Assembly (NCBI RefSeq): GCF_023078355.1
Contig: NZ_CP095552.1
Span: 4,030,001-4,094,000 of the forward strand
DNA: 64,000 nucleotides
Direction of reading: 5' to 3'
Origin: Gordonia hongkongensis
GTDB lineage: Bacteria; Actinomycetota; Actinomycetes; Mycobacteriales; Mycobacteriaceae
In this document: positions 52,941 through 62,096 of the stretch, one piece after another
Layout: each line of letters starts with the position of its first letter
Numbering within the stretch: position 1 is the first letter of the stretch
The notes under the pieces: generated by a model
Told to the model about the DNA's origin: nothing
What the model saw: only the letters and a program-made list of their open reading frames with translations
The model's database searches: none
Made by a program: the position numbers and the translations under genes

Positions 52941-54740
52941 ATGTGCGGAATCTGCGGCGAGATCCGGTTCGACGGGACGGCTCCGGATGTCTCGGCGGTC
53001 GACGCCATGACCTGCGAGATGACGCGTCGCGGCCCTGACGGCTCGGGCGTCTTCTCGAAAGGCGCTGTGGCGCTCGGTCATCGGCGCCTGAAGATCATCG
53101 ACCTGACCGAAAAGGGCAGTCAGCCGATGATCGACCCGGCACTCGGCCTGGCGTTGGTCTTCAACGGCTGCATCTACAACCACCACGAACTGCGCGCCGA
53201 ACTCGAGGGCAAGGGCTACACGTTCTTCTCCCACGCCGACAGCGAGGTCATCCTCAAGGCGTTCCATGCCTGGGGCCCCGACTGCGTCGACCATTTCATG
53301 GGCATGTTCGCGTTCGCCGTCGTCGACACCGACACCGGCGTGGTCACCCTCGGACGGGACCGGCTCGGCATCAAACCGCTCTACCTCGCCGACACCCCCG
53401 GTCGACTCCGGTTCGCCTCGTCGGTGCAGGCGCTCCTGCGCGCCGGCGACGTCGACACCTCGATCGACCGGGTGGCGTTGCACCACTACTTCAGCTTCCA
53501 TGCCGTCGTCCCGGCACCCCACACCATCTACAACGGCATCCGGAAGCTGCCGCCGGCCACCGTCATGACGATCCAGCCCGACGGACGCCGCACCGAACGC
53601 CGTTACTGGGAACCGGCTTTCGAACCGCATCCCGACCGCCGGGACTGGGACGAGAAGCGATGGCAGCACGAACTGCTCGACTCGCTGCGGACGTCCGTGC
53701 GCCGGCGCATGGTCGCCGACGTCCCGGTCGGCGTGCTGCTGTCCGGGGGCGTCGACTCCTCCCTGGTCGTCGCGCTGCTCGCCGAGCAGGGTCAGACCGA
53801 CCTCGCGACCTTCAGCATCGGATTCGATTCCGCGGCCGGGGAATCGGGGGACGAGTACGCCTACTCCGACCTCATCGCCGACACCTTCGGCACCGACCAT
53901 CACAAGATCCACATCGGGACCGACCGGTTGCTGCCCGCGATCCCGGATACGGTCGCGGCGATGGGCGAACCGATGGTCAGCCACGACTGCGTCGCGTTCT
54001 ATCTCCTGTCGCAGGAGGTCAGCAAGTCGATCAAGGTGGTCCAGTCCGGTCAGGGCGCCGACGAGATCCTCGGCGGGTACAGCTGGTATCCCCCGCTGCT
54101 GGACGTGACCCGGGAGAAGACGACGCGCGCGTACGCCGACGTGTTCTTCGACCGCGACGATGTCGACATCCGCGGCATCCTCGCAGACGACTACCTCACC
54201 GAGGCCGGGTACGACCCGAGCTTCGAGTTCGCCTGGGCCCACCAGTCCGCACCGGGCGCGGCCACCGCCGTCGACGCCGCCCTCCGCCTGGACACGACCG
54301 TCATGCTCGTCGACGACCCGGTCAAACGCGTCGACACCATGACGATGGCCTGGGGCCTGGAGGCCCGCGTCCCGTTCCTCGACCACGAGTTCGTCGAACT
54401 GGCCGCCACGTGTCCCCCCGATCTCAAACTCGCGCATGGCGGCAAGGGCGTCCTCAAGGAGGCGAGCCGGGCGCTGCTGCCGTCGGCGGTCATCGATCGC
54501 ACGAAGGGGTACTTCCCGGTGCCGGGTATCCGCCATCTGACCGGCGGTGTCCTCGATCTCGTGTCGGACACCCTTCGGTCGAAGGCGGCCCGCGATCGCG
54601 GCCTGTACCGGCCCGCGGCCCTCGACCGACTGTTCGCCGACCCCAACGGAATCCGCACGAGACTCGACGGCAACGAGCTGTGGCAGGTCGCCCTGCTGGA
54701 GATGTGGTTGCAGACGATGGAAGCGAACGCCCGACGGTGA
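52941..54740 (+). CDS. asnO: Asparagine-synthase-type amidotransferase, N-acetylglutaminylglutamine amidotransferase-like
   Basis: 599 residues from ATG 52941 (MCGICGE; Cys2 is the glutaminase nucleophile), with GAGGAGG ~12 nt upstream. The Ntn glutaminase domain (RRGPDG, FNGCIYNHHELR, SHADSEV) is followed by a synthetase domain with PP-loop VGVLLSGGVDSSLV. The segments LHHYFSFHAVVPAPHTI, FSIGFDSAAGESGDEYAYSDLIA and EPMVSHDCVAFYLLSQEV resemble the AsnO family that amidates the osmoprotectant dipeptide N-acetylglutaminylglutamine in Pseudomonas and Sinorhizobium. The usual partner, the dipeptide synthase gene, is not next to it. Coupled by GTGA to an S9 peptidase. The general class is certain; the NAGGN assignment is from memory of the family. 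Confidence 0.82.
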   Translation: MCGICGEIRFDGTAPDVSAVDAMTCEMTRRGPDGSGVFSKGAVALGHRRLKIIDLTEKGSQPMIDPALGLALVFNGCIYNHHELRAELEGKGYTFFSHADSEVILKAFHAWGPDCVDHFMGMFAFAVVDTDTGVVTLGRDRLGIKPLYLADTPGRLRFASSVQALLRAGDVDTSIDRVALHHYFSFHAVVPAPHTIYNGIRKLPPATVMTIQPDGRRTERRYWEPAFEPHPDRRDWDEKRWQHELLDSLRTSVRRRMVADVPVGVLLSGGVDSSLVVALLAEQGQTDLATFSIGFDSAAGESGDEYAYSDLIADTFGTDHHKIHIGTDRLLPAIPDTVAAMGEPMVSHDCVAFYLLSQEVSKSIKVVQSGQGADEILGGYSWYPPLLDVTREKTTRAYADVFFDRDDVDIRGILADDYLTEAGYDPSFEFAWAHQSAPGAATAVDAALRLDTTVMLVDDPVKRVDTMTMAWGLEARVPFLDHEFVELAATCPPDLKLAHGGKGVLKEASRALLPSAVIDRTKGYFPVPGIRHLTGGVLDLVSDTLRSKAARDRGLYRPAALDRLFADPNGIRTRLDGNELWQVALLEMWLQTMEANARR

Positions 54741-56649
54741 CCGCTCTGCGCTTCGACGACCGCGGCTGGAAGACCTACGGCGCCTCGCTCTCCCCCGACG
54801 GGAGTGCCTTCGCCTACATCGTCGACGAGGGCACCGGTTATCCGCGGGCCGCGCAGCGGTCGCTCTCGCGGGACGGCGTCGGCGAGTTGCGCTGGGTGCA
54901 GCTACGATCCACCGGGCCCGTCCGAAAGGTGGTGCACTCCACCGACGGTCGCTGGCTGGCGGTCGAGATCGCGCCGAGCGGCGGTGAGCATCACCAGGTG
55001 TGGGTCGTCACCACCGATCCCGACGACGACACCGCCCATCGCATCGCCGCGACCCGCCCCGACGGGCGATCGTTCGGCACGGTGGGCCTGGTCGGCTGGG
55101 ACACCGACTGGGTCCTGATCACCGCCATCGATCAGGACGGCACCTCCCACGCGCTCCGCGTGCATCCGGGGACCGGGACGACACTCACCCTCGATCAGCG
55201 CGTCGGCAGCGTGCTGATCGACTCGTGGAAGGGCGCCACCCTCGTCCGAGTGGGCCCGCGGGGCTATCACGACATGTTGCTGCTGCGCCGCCGCCCCGAG
55301 TCGGGTGACGACGAGATCACGATGACCCCGCTGCTCCCACAGGATCCCGGCGCGGTCACCGACCAGGGTTACCTCCTCGACCAGGGTTTCGATCACTCAT
55401 CCCTGGTGTTCGTCCCCGCCCCGAACGAACCGGCCCGCGACCTCGACAGTGTCCAGGCGCTGGTGCGCAGCGATTTCGACGCCAAGTTCCCTCGGCTTCT
55501 GGGAGTCGAGGTCAGCAAGTTCGGCGTGCGCTTCCGGGTGATGGCCCAGCGCGTCGACATCGGGCTCGACGAGTTCGCGGTCAGCCACGACCAGTCGACC
55601 GTCGCCCTGCTGTGGAATGTGCGGGGCTGCAGCGAGTTGCAGATCCTGACCCTGCCCGATCAGACCCTGCACCCGCCCATCGACCTGCCCGGCGAGGTGG
55701 CCTCCGATCTCTCGATCAGTGCCGCCGGGTCGGTGGTGACGGTGACGGTGTCGAGCCCGCAGCACTCCCCCTCGTCCATCTCGTGGATGTCGCCAACCGG
55801 CAGGTGTTCCCGGTCCGCGACGACGTCGTCGCCGGCGAGGGGCCCTCGTGTCTGCTCCGGCCCGAACTGATGGAGTTCTCGGCGCGCGACGGTATGCCGT
55901 TGTCCGGCTTCCTGTTCCGCGCCAAGCGAGCCGCCGGCACGGCCGTGCCCGGCCCCACCCTGCTCTACTTCCACGGCGGACCGGAGGGACAGTCGCGCCC
56001 GGACTACCAGTTCCTGTTCGGTCCCCTCGTCGACGCCGGGATCACGGTCTTCGCCGCGAACGTCCGCGGGTCGTCGGGATACGGCCGGCTGTTCGCGCAC
56101 GCCGACGACCGATACGGACGGTATGCCGGGATCGACGACGCCGCGGACTGTGCCGAGTTCCTGTGTCGACAGGGCATCGCCGACCCCGACGCGGTCTACT
56201 GCTCCGGCCGTTCGTACGGCGGTTATCTGACCCTGGCATGCCTGACCTTCCATCCCGAGCTGTTCGCCGCCGGGATCGCCATCTGCGGCATGAGCGACCT
56301 GGAGTCGTTCTTCCGCAACACCGAACCGTGGATCGCGGTGGCGGCCTACACCAAGTACGGACATCCGGAGTTCGACCGTGAACTCCTCGCCGACCTGTCG
56401 CCGATCCACCGGATCGACGCGGTGCGCGCGCCGCTGCTCGTCGTCCACGGAGCGCACGACACCAACGTGCCGGTGAGCGAGTCGCAACAGATCGTCGCCG
56501 AACTCCAGGCACGCGGCGCCGTGGCCGAGATGCTGATGTTCGACGACGAGGGTCACGAGATCGTCAAGCGGCACAATCAACATCGGCTCACCGAGGCGGT
56601 CGCCGACTGGATCGCGCGTCACCCGTCCCGGAACCGGTCGTCGCGATGA
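54737..56649 (+). pseudogene. S9 family (prolyl oligopeptidase-like) peptidase, one-base frameshift
   Basis: The N-terminal ~345 residues (beta-propeller-like repeats such as TDGRWLAVEIAPSG) are in the frame starting at GTG 54737. The catalytic alpha/beta-hydrolase domain lies in a different frame and holds FHGGPEGQSRPDYQ, the Ser site GRSYGGYL, the Asp region HGAHDTNVP and the His site DEGHEIVK. The frames meet at CCCCC, 55767-55771: one more C would read QHSPLVHLVDVANRQ without a break and give 637 residues. Thus the triad is intact but out of frame. It overlaps both neighbours by 4 nt. A real mutation would leave an inactive propeller; a homopolymer error is equally possible. Confidence 0.87.
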
Positions 56650-57389
56650 ACAGGCGGATGACCGACCGCCTGCTCGCCCAGCTCGCCGAGACGCGTTCGC
56701 CCAACACACGCGCGAATGTGCTCGAGGAACTACGTCGACTGATCCTGTCCGGTGGCGCGCCCCCGGGGACCCAACTCCCGCCGGGCGAGATCGCCGACGC
56801 CTTCGACGTGAGTCCGATCCCGGTCCGCGAAGCCCTGAAGACGCTGGTCGGCGAAGGCCTGGTGGTGCACCGTCCCGGAGTGGGGTACCGGGTGAGTCAG
56901 CTGTCCACCGAGGAGCTACGCGAGATCTACTTCGTCCGAGGCACTCTCGAACAAGCAGCACTCGCCCGGTCCGTCGGCCTGATCGACGAGTCCGCGCTGG
57001 AGACCGCACACGCACGCCACATCGAGCTGCTCGCGGCGGTGAAGTACAACGACGGCAAGGCCTTTCACGACATCTCCCGCGAGTTCCATCGCGCTCTCAC
57101 CGAGCCGTGCGCGATGCCGCGGCTGCTCAACATGTTCGAAGCGACCTAGAATCTCACCGAGCCGTTCCAGGTGATGAGATCGGTGACCGCCGAGACCCAG
57201 CAGGCACTCAACACCGACCACGCCGACCTGCTCGCGGCCTTCGGCGACCGGGACACCGCGTCGGTCCTCGACGTCGCACACCGTCACCACCAGCGCCTCG
57301 AGAGCGCCGTCATCGAGACCGCCGCACTCCTCGACGTCCGCCACGACTGGGCCCCGGCGAAATATATCTGCCCGTTCATCGCGGGGTAA
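56646..57389 (+). pseudogene. GntR/FadR-type transcriptional regulator interrupted by a TAG stop
   Basis: Winged-helix DNA-binding domain (residues ~20-85: LPPGEIADAFDVSPIPVREALKTL, VVHRPGVGYRV) and an FCD effector domain with a metal-binding-type His (FHDISREFHRAL). Codon 168 is TAG at 57147-57149, but the same frame continues for 79 more codons with normal FCD sequence (NLTEPFQVMRSVTAETQQ ... RHHQRL) to the stop at 57387-57389. A TGG-to-TAG change would explain it. ATG overlaps the peptidase stop. It lies 83 bp before an NCS1 permease gene that it may have controlled. The truncated product keeps the DNA-binding domain. Confidence 0.85.
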
Positions 57390-57472
57390 CAATCCGTTCT
57401 TACATTTCTCCCATCAGCGTGCCCCCGTACGACTTCCGACCCCGGCCGCTGACCAGGACCAGGACAACGCCA

Positions 57473-59116
57473 ATGCCCACACCACCCTCCGGGACGCCCG
57501 GACCGCAGGTACCCGCGGCCACGTCTCACACCGGCGCCGCCGGTGAGAGTGTCATCAAGTCCACCTACGACGATCGGCTCACCAACACCGATCTCGCGCC
57601 ACTCAAGGAACAGAAGTGGACGTGGTACAACATCTTCGCCTTCTGGATGTCCGACGTTCACAGCGTCGGCGGCTACGTGTTCGCGGGCAGCCTCTTCGCG
57701 CTGGGCATCGCGGCCTGGCAGGTGCTGGTGGCGCTCGTGGTGGGCATCGTGGCCGTCAACATCCTGTGCAACCTGGTCGCGAAGCCCTCCCAGATGGCGG
57801 GCGTCCCCTACCCGGTGACGACCCGGGCCTCCTTCGGCGTCAAGGGCGCCAACATCCCGGCGATCATCCGCGGCGTGATCGCGGTCGTCTGGTACGGCAT
57901 CCAGACCTACCTCGCCTCAGTCGCTTTCGGCCTCCTGGCGCTGAAGTTCTGGCCCGGACTCGAGCCCTGGGGCGATGTCGAACAGCATGGTTTCCTCGGC
58001 TTGTCCGCGCTCGGCTGGGCGGGTTTCATCCTGATGTGGATCCTGCAGGCGTTCGTGTTCTGGAACGGCATGGAAACCATCCGGAAGTTCATCGACTTCT
58101 GCGGTCCCGCAGTGTATGTCGTCATGATCGCGCTGGCGGCCTACCTGGTCGTCGAGGCCGGTTGGGACAACGTGAGTCTCGACCTGTCGGTCGGCGACGG
58201 GCTCTCCGGTTGGTCGTCGTTCACGATGATGATCAGCGCGATCGCACTCGTGATCTCCTATTTCTCCGGTCCGATGCTCAACTTCGGTGACTTCTCGCGG
58301 TACGGGCGCACTTTCGGCGAGGTCAAGAAGGGCAACTTCTGGGGCCTGCCGGTCAACTTCCTCTTCTTCTCACTCCTCGTGGTGTGCACGGTCTCCGCGG
58401 CGGTCACGGTCATCGGCACCGACGAGGACGGCAACATCATCACCGATCCGGTGCACATCGTCGATCGCATCGACAACACGACCGCCGCGGTGCTGGGCGT
58501 GCTCACCTTCGCCATCGCCACGATCGGGATCAATATCGTCGCGAACTTCGTCTCGCCGGCGTTCGACTTCTCGAATGTCGCGCCCACCAAGATCAGCTGG
58601 CGAACCGGCGGCATGATCGCGGCGGTCGGCTCCGTGCTCATCACGCCGTGGAACCTCTTCAACAATCCGACCGCGATCCACTACACAATGGACACCCTCG
58701 GCGCGGTCATCGGTCCGCTGTTCGGCATCCTCATCGCCGATTTCTACCTCGTCAAGAAGCAGAAGATCGAGGTGGACGAGCTCTTCACCATGAGGCCCGA
58801 GGGCGCCTACTGGTACCGCAACGGCTGGAACCCGGTTGCCGTCGGCGCCACCGCCATCGCGTCGATCCTCCCGATCGGTGTCGTCATCTTCGGCACCGTG
58901 TATCAGGCCAGCTTCACATGGTTCATCGGCGCGGGCATGGGCATGCTCCTCTACTGGCTCGGGATGAAGTTCGTGCCGACCCGCCTGATCTACGGACCCG
59001 CGGCGCTCGCACGGATGACCGATGACATCGAAGTGATGTCGGCGGAGCCCGAGACCGCGGGAACGCCGACCACAGAAGCCGCATCCACCGTGCCCGGGGG
59101 CAGTACCCGGAACTGA
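57473..59116 (+). CDS. NCS1 family nucleobase/allantoin-type permease
   Basis: 547 residues from ATG 57473. About twelve membrane helices. NCS1 signatures are EQKWTWYNIFAFWMSDVHSVGGYVFAG at the first helix, MAGVPYPVTTRASFGVKGANIPAIIRG, FISYFSGPMLNFGDFSRYG and NPTAIHYTMDTLGAVIGPLFGI. The family imports purines, pyrimidines, hydantoins, allantoin or related compounds with sodium or protons; the substrate cannot be chosen. A Thr/Pro-rich cytoplasmic tail ends the protein. Possible control by the upstream GntR gene; a strong hairpin terminator follows 14 bp after the stop. Confidence 0.92.
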   Translation: MPTPPSGTPGPQVPAATSHTGAAGESVIKSTYDDRLTNTDLAPLKEQKWTWYNIFAFWMSDVHSVGGYVFAGSLFALGIAAWQVLVALVVGIVAVNILCNLVAKPSQMAGVPYPVTTRASFGVKGANIPAIIRGVIAVVWYGIQTYLASVAFGLLALKFWPGLEPWGDVEQHGFLGLSALGWAGFILMWILQAFVFWNGMETIRKFIDFCGPAVYVVMIALAAYLVVEAGWDNVSLDLSVGDGLSGWSSFTMMISAIALVISYFSGPMLNFGDFSRYGRTFGEVKKGNFWGLPVNFLFFSLLVVCTVSAAVTVIGTDEDGNIITDPVHIVDRIDNTTAAVLGVLTFAIATIGINIVANFVSPAFDFSNVAPTKISWRTGGMIAAVGSVLITPWNLFNNPTAIHYTMDTLGAVIGPLFGILIADFYLVKKQKIEVDELFTMRPEGAYWYRNGWNPVAVGATAIASILPIGVVIFGTVYQASFTWFIGAGMGMLLYWLGMKFVPTRLIYGPAALARMTDDIEVMSAEPETAGTPTTEAASTVPGGSTRN

Positions 59117-59130
59117 CGGGCGGTGAACCA

Positions 59131-59161
59131 CCGGGCCGCGCGAGCATCTCGCGCGGCCCGG
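59131..59161 (+). terminator. Perfect 14-bp hairpin terminator after the NCS1 permease
   Basis: CCGGGCCGCGCGAG (59131-59144), loop CAT, CTCGCGCGGCCCGG (59148-59161). No T tract follows, as in many actinobacterial terminators. It separates the permease from the next operon. Confidence 0.8.
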
Positions 59162-59213
59162 TCTGCTGTGTGTGCGGCTTCCGAACCCACCGCCCACCCC
59201 TGACGCATCCATT

Positions 59214-59233
59214 GTGCCATTGACAAATGGCAC
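59214..59233. promoter_or_regulatory. Perfect palindrome GTGCCATT-GACA-AATGGCAC overlapping a -35 box
   Basis: Two 8-bp arms separated by four bases. TTGACA at 59220-59225 is inside it and forms a consensus -35. Seventeen bases later TGGTGT (59243-59248) could be a -10, and ATG 59255 follows six bases after that, so the operon may be leaderless. The palindrome is a likely repressor or activator site; the operon's own MerR gene or a distant regulator could bind it. Confidence 0.7.
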
Positions 59234-59254
59234 GGTTGCTGATGGTGTGAGTTG

Positions 59255-60262
59255 ATGCACACCAGGACGACTCCGACCCCGCTGCCGACCCGCGCGTCGG
59301 CACGGGCCACCGCGACCGCCCATGCGACGAGGTGGGGGCTCGGCACGTTCACCGGCGCGATTCCACTGAATCCGCTGGGCATCCGACTCTCGCGCGGTCT
59401 CATCGCCGCGATCATGCGCACGCTCGGACGTACGCCATCCGGAACAACCGTGTATCCGGTCCGCGAGAACGGCATTCGCGGCGAGTGGGTTCTCGGACCG
59501 GATGTCCGACGGGGGCGCCGCGCGATCTACTACGTCCACGGCAGCGCGTACAGCATCTGCTCGGCTCGCACACATCGGTCGCTGGCCGCGCGGCTCTCTT
59601 TCGCGACCGGGATACCGGTGTTCGTCGTCGACTACCGTCTGGCTCCCGAGCACCGATTCCCCACCGCCGCCGAGGACGTCGCCGACGGCTTCGACTGGCT
59701 GCTCCGCCAGGGCTTCCTTCCTGCCGACATCGTGGTCGCCGGCGACTCCGCCGGCGGTCATCTGGCCTGCGATCTGACCCTCCGACGCGCGGACGGCGGC
59801 GCTGCCCAACCCGCCGCGGTCGTCCTGTTCTCCCCGCTCATCGACCTCACCTTCAAGCTGGCGCGCACCCAGGAACGCATCCGGCGCGACCCGGCGATCA
59901 CGGCTGCGGCTGCCGCCCGCCTGGTGGCGCTCTACACCCGCGACGTTGCCGCCGACGACCCGCGTCTCGCGCTGGATTTCGCGGCGGCACGGGATCTTCC
60001 ACCGTTCCTCATCCAGGCGGGCGGCGCCGAGATGCTCAGCGCCGACGCCCGCCACCTGCACGAGCAACTCAGCGCGCACGGCGGTGACAGCCGGCTGGAG
60101 ATCTGGCCGGGCCTGATGCACGTCTTCCAGGCCCTCCCCCGGCTCGACCCAGAAGCCGACGCCGCACTGCGCCGGGTGGCCGAGTTCCTGGGCGACCGGG
60201 CGGCGGACCGGCCGTCTCCGGCGACGGCCCCGGCCTCACTCACCGAGGCGGACGCGTCATGA
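59255..60262 (+). CDS. Alpha/beta hydrolase, HSL-type esterase/acetyl hydrolase
   Basis: 335 residues. Oxyanion-region YYVHGSAY (a variant of the family HGG), nucleophile GDSAGGH, and the catalytic His in GLMHVF. The acid site GGAEMLSADA has Glu where many members have Asp. YRLAPEHRFPTAAEDV is a classic HSL-family marker. It resembles LipR of the M. tuberculosis mymA operon by family and context. First gene of a five-gene operon; ATG 59255 has no Shine-Dalgarno and fits a leaderless start (TTG 59252 is an in-frame alternative). Ends in ATGA overlap with the SDR. Confidence 0.88.
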   Translation: MHTRTTPTPLPTRASARATATAHATRWGLGTFTGAIPLNPLGIRLSRGLIAAIMRTLGRTPSGTTVYPVRENGIRGEWVLGPDVRRGRRAIYYVHGSAYSICSARTHRSLAARLSFATGIPVFVVDYRLAPEHRFPTAAEDVADGFDWLLRQGFLPADIVVAGDSAGGHLACDLTLRRADGGAAQPAAVVLFSPLIDLTFKLARTQERIRRDPAITAAAAARLVALYTRDVAADDPRLALDFAAARDLPPFLIQAGGAEMLSADARHLHEQLSAHGGDSRLEIWPGLMHVFQALPRLDPEADAALRRVAEFLGDRAADRPSPATAPASLTEADAS

Positions 60263-61119
60263 TCACCGCGGTCGACGGAATACGGCGTCGGTTCCTCCGG
60301 AATCCGGTGTCGCAGAACGCTCGCGCGCTCGTCACCGGTGCCGGGAGCGGGATCGGCCGTGCGTTCGCGCTCGAACTCGGCCGGCGCGGCGGCGAGGTGA
60401 TCTGCGCCGATATCGACGAGACACGCGCCGACGAGACCGCGTCGCTGGTCACCTCCCGGACCGGGCGGGTGGCCCATGCGTTCACCTGCGATGTCGCCGA
60501 CCGGGCCGCGATGGCCTCGCTCGCGGCGTTCACCCGCGACACCTTCGACGGTCCACCGACTCTCGTCGTCAACAACGCCGGAGTCGGCATCGGGGGCCGC
60601 CCGGTCGGCGACATCGGGTTCGACGACTGGGACTGGACGCTCGGGATCAACCTCTGGGGTGTGGTGCACGGGTGCGAACTCTTCGCACCGATGCTGCGCG
60701 AAGCGGGCCGCGGCGGGATCATCAACGTCGCGTCGGCCGCGGGTTTCGCCGCGGCGCCGGTGATGGCGCCCTACAACGTGTCGAAGGCCGGCGTGGTCTC
60801 GCTGAGCGAGACACTCGCCGCCGAGCTGGCCTCCGCCGGCGTCGGTGTCACGGTTCTGTGCCCCACGTTCGTCAAGACCAACGTGGCTCGCGACGGTCGG
60901 ATCACCTCGGACGCACAGGATCTCGCCGGGACGCTGATGCGCTGGACCGGGGTGTCCCCGGCCGGCGTGGCCGCATCGACACTCGACGCCCACGATCTGG
61001 GACGTCTCTACGTCCTGCCGCAACTGGACGCCCGCGTGATCTGGCATCTCAAACGACACTTCCCGGCGTCCTACGTCCGCGGACTCGGACTCCTCAACCG
61101 CCTCCTGCCGTCGTCCTGA
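60259..61119 (+). CDS. Short-chain dehydrogenase/reductase
   Basis: 286 residues. NAD(P)-binding TGAGSGIG, NNAGVG, catalytic Ser in NVASAAG and YNVSK. CADIDE after the second strand favours NAD over NADP. A C-terminal extension of about 40 residues (HLKRHFPASYVRGLGLLNRLL) is amphipathic and may bind membranes, as in SadH-like SDRs of mymA-type operons. The start overlaps the hydrolase stop by 4 nt. Confidence 0.92.
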   Translation: MITAVDGIRRRFLRNPVSQNARALVTGAGSGIGRAFALELGRRGGEVICADIDETRADETASLVTSRTGRVAHAFTCDVADRAAMASLAAFTRDTFDGPPTLVVNNAGVGIGGRPVGDIGFDDWDWTLGINLWGVVHGCELFAPMLREAGRGGIINVASAAGFAAAPVMAPYNVSKAGVVSLSETLAAELASAGVGVTVLCPTFVKTNVARDGRITSDAQDLAGTLMRWTGVSPAGVAASTLDAHDLGRLYVLPQLDARVIWHLKRHFPASYVRGLGLLNRLLPSS

Positions 61120-61162
61120 CCCGGCGACCTCAGCGCACCGACCACAAGAAAGGACCACTCTC

Positions 61163-62086
61163 ATGGCCATCGACCTCGACAACATGCTGCAGAAGATCAA
61201 GGACCGTCAATGGGCCCTGATCGACATCGATTGGGACGCACCGGGCGCCGAGCTCATCGACCCCGACCTCCACGCCAAGCTCAAACCCTTCATGAGTGAC
61301 CTGATGTGGATCGAGAACGTCGGCGCACGGGGCTTCGCGGCCATGGCCAAGAAGGCGCCGACCCCGACGCTGAAGAGCATCTACGAACACTTCCACGCCG
61401 AGGAACAGAAGCATGCCAATGCCGAACTGGCACTGATGCGCAGGTGGGGCATGCTCGACGGCGACGAGATCCCGTCACCGAATGTCAACGTGCAGCTGGT
61501 GATCAACTGGCTCGACCGACACTCCGACGACATGTCCCTGTCCTTTCTGGGAACCGTGATCCCGATGCTCGAGGTCGCGCTCGACGGCGCGCTGATCAAG
61601 TTCATCACCGACGAGGTCAAGGATCCGGTGGCCCTGGAGGTGTTCAGACGGATCAACTCCGATGAATCGCGGCACCTCGCAGTCGACTTCGAGGTGATGG
61701 AGATCCTCGGACACGCGGGGTTGCGCAAACGGACGATCGATTTCGTCGGCGGGTGGGTCAAGCCGACCTTCCTGATCGGAGCTCTCAGTTATGTACCGCT
61801 CCTGAACAAGATGCGCGACAACATCGTCGCGATGGGGGTCGACGAGGAACGGCTGTACAGCGCGATGAAGCGCTACCGGGCGGTGGGAGATCGAAGTGAG
61901 TACGTGCGGCGCCTGCCCATGTTCCAGGTGGTCGCGTACCACGGTGCGGCGGTGATCAATCGAGGCAACGTGCCCTACCACCTGTTCGCCGACTCGATGG
62001 TGAAGCTCACCGATCGCATCCCGTTCGGGCTGGTCCACCGAACACCCACGTGGTCGCAGGAACTCACCTACGAGCCGACGGCCTGA
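61163..62086 (+). CDS. Ferritin-like di-iron domain protein
   Basis: 307 residues from ATG 61163, with AAAGGA eight bases upstream. Two Glu/His iron-binding motifs are visible in a helical frame: IYEHFHAEEQKHANAE and INSDESRHLAVDFE, with further Glu residues in the intervening helices. This class includes di-iron oxygenases, desaturase-like and hydrolase-annotated proteins. Being placed between an SDR and an FAD monooxygenase suggests an oxidative step on a lipid-like substrate. No precise reaction is assignable. Confidence 0.82.
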   Translation: MAIDLDNMLQKIKDRQWALIDIDWDAPGAELIDPDLHAKLKPFMSDLMWIENVGARGFAAMAKKAPTPTLKSIYEHFHAEEQKHANAELALMRRWGMLDGDEIPSPNVNVQLVINWLDRHSDDMSLSFLGTVIPMLEVALDGALIKFITDEVKDPVALEVFRRINSDESRHLAVDFEVMEILGHAGLRKRTIDFVGGWVKPTFLIGALSYVPLLNKMRDNIVAMGVDEERLYSAMKRYRAVGDRSEYVRRLPMFQVVAYHGAAVINRGNVPYHLFADSMVKLTDRIPFGLVHRTPTWSQELTYEPTA

Positions 62087-62096
62087 GGCGGCGGTG

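Noticed and set aside
52794..54536. Minus-strand ORF of 580 codons opposite the amidotransferase
   Set aside because: Shadow of the asnO-like gene; composition is Asp/Arg/Val-rich noise.
53660..54736. Upstream part of the long ORF containing the S9 peptidase N-terminus
   Set aside because: It is an out-of-frame reading of the amidotransferase gene; the peptidase begins at GTG 54737.
58370..60121. Minus-strand ORF of 583 codons opposite the permease and hydrolase
   Set aside because: Antisense to two genes with clear families and has no recognisable domain.
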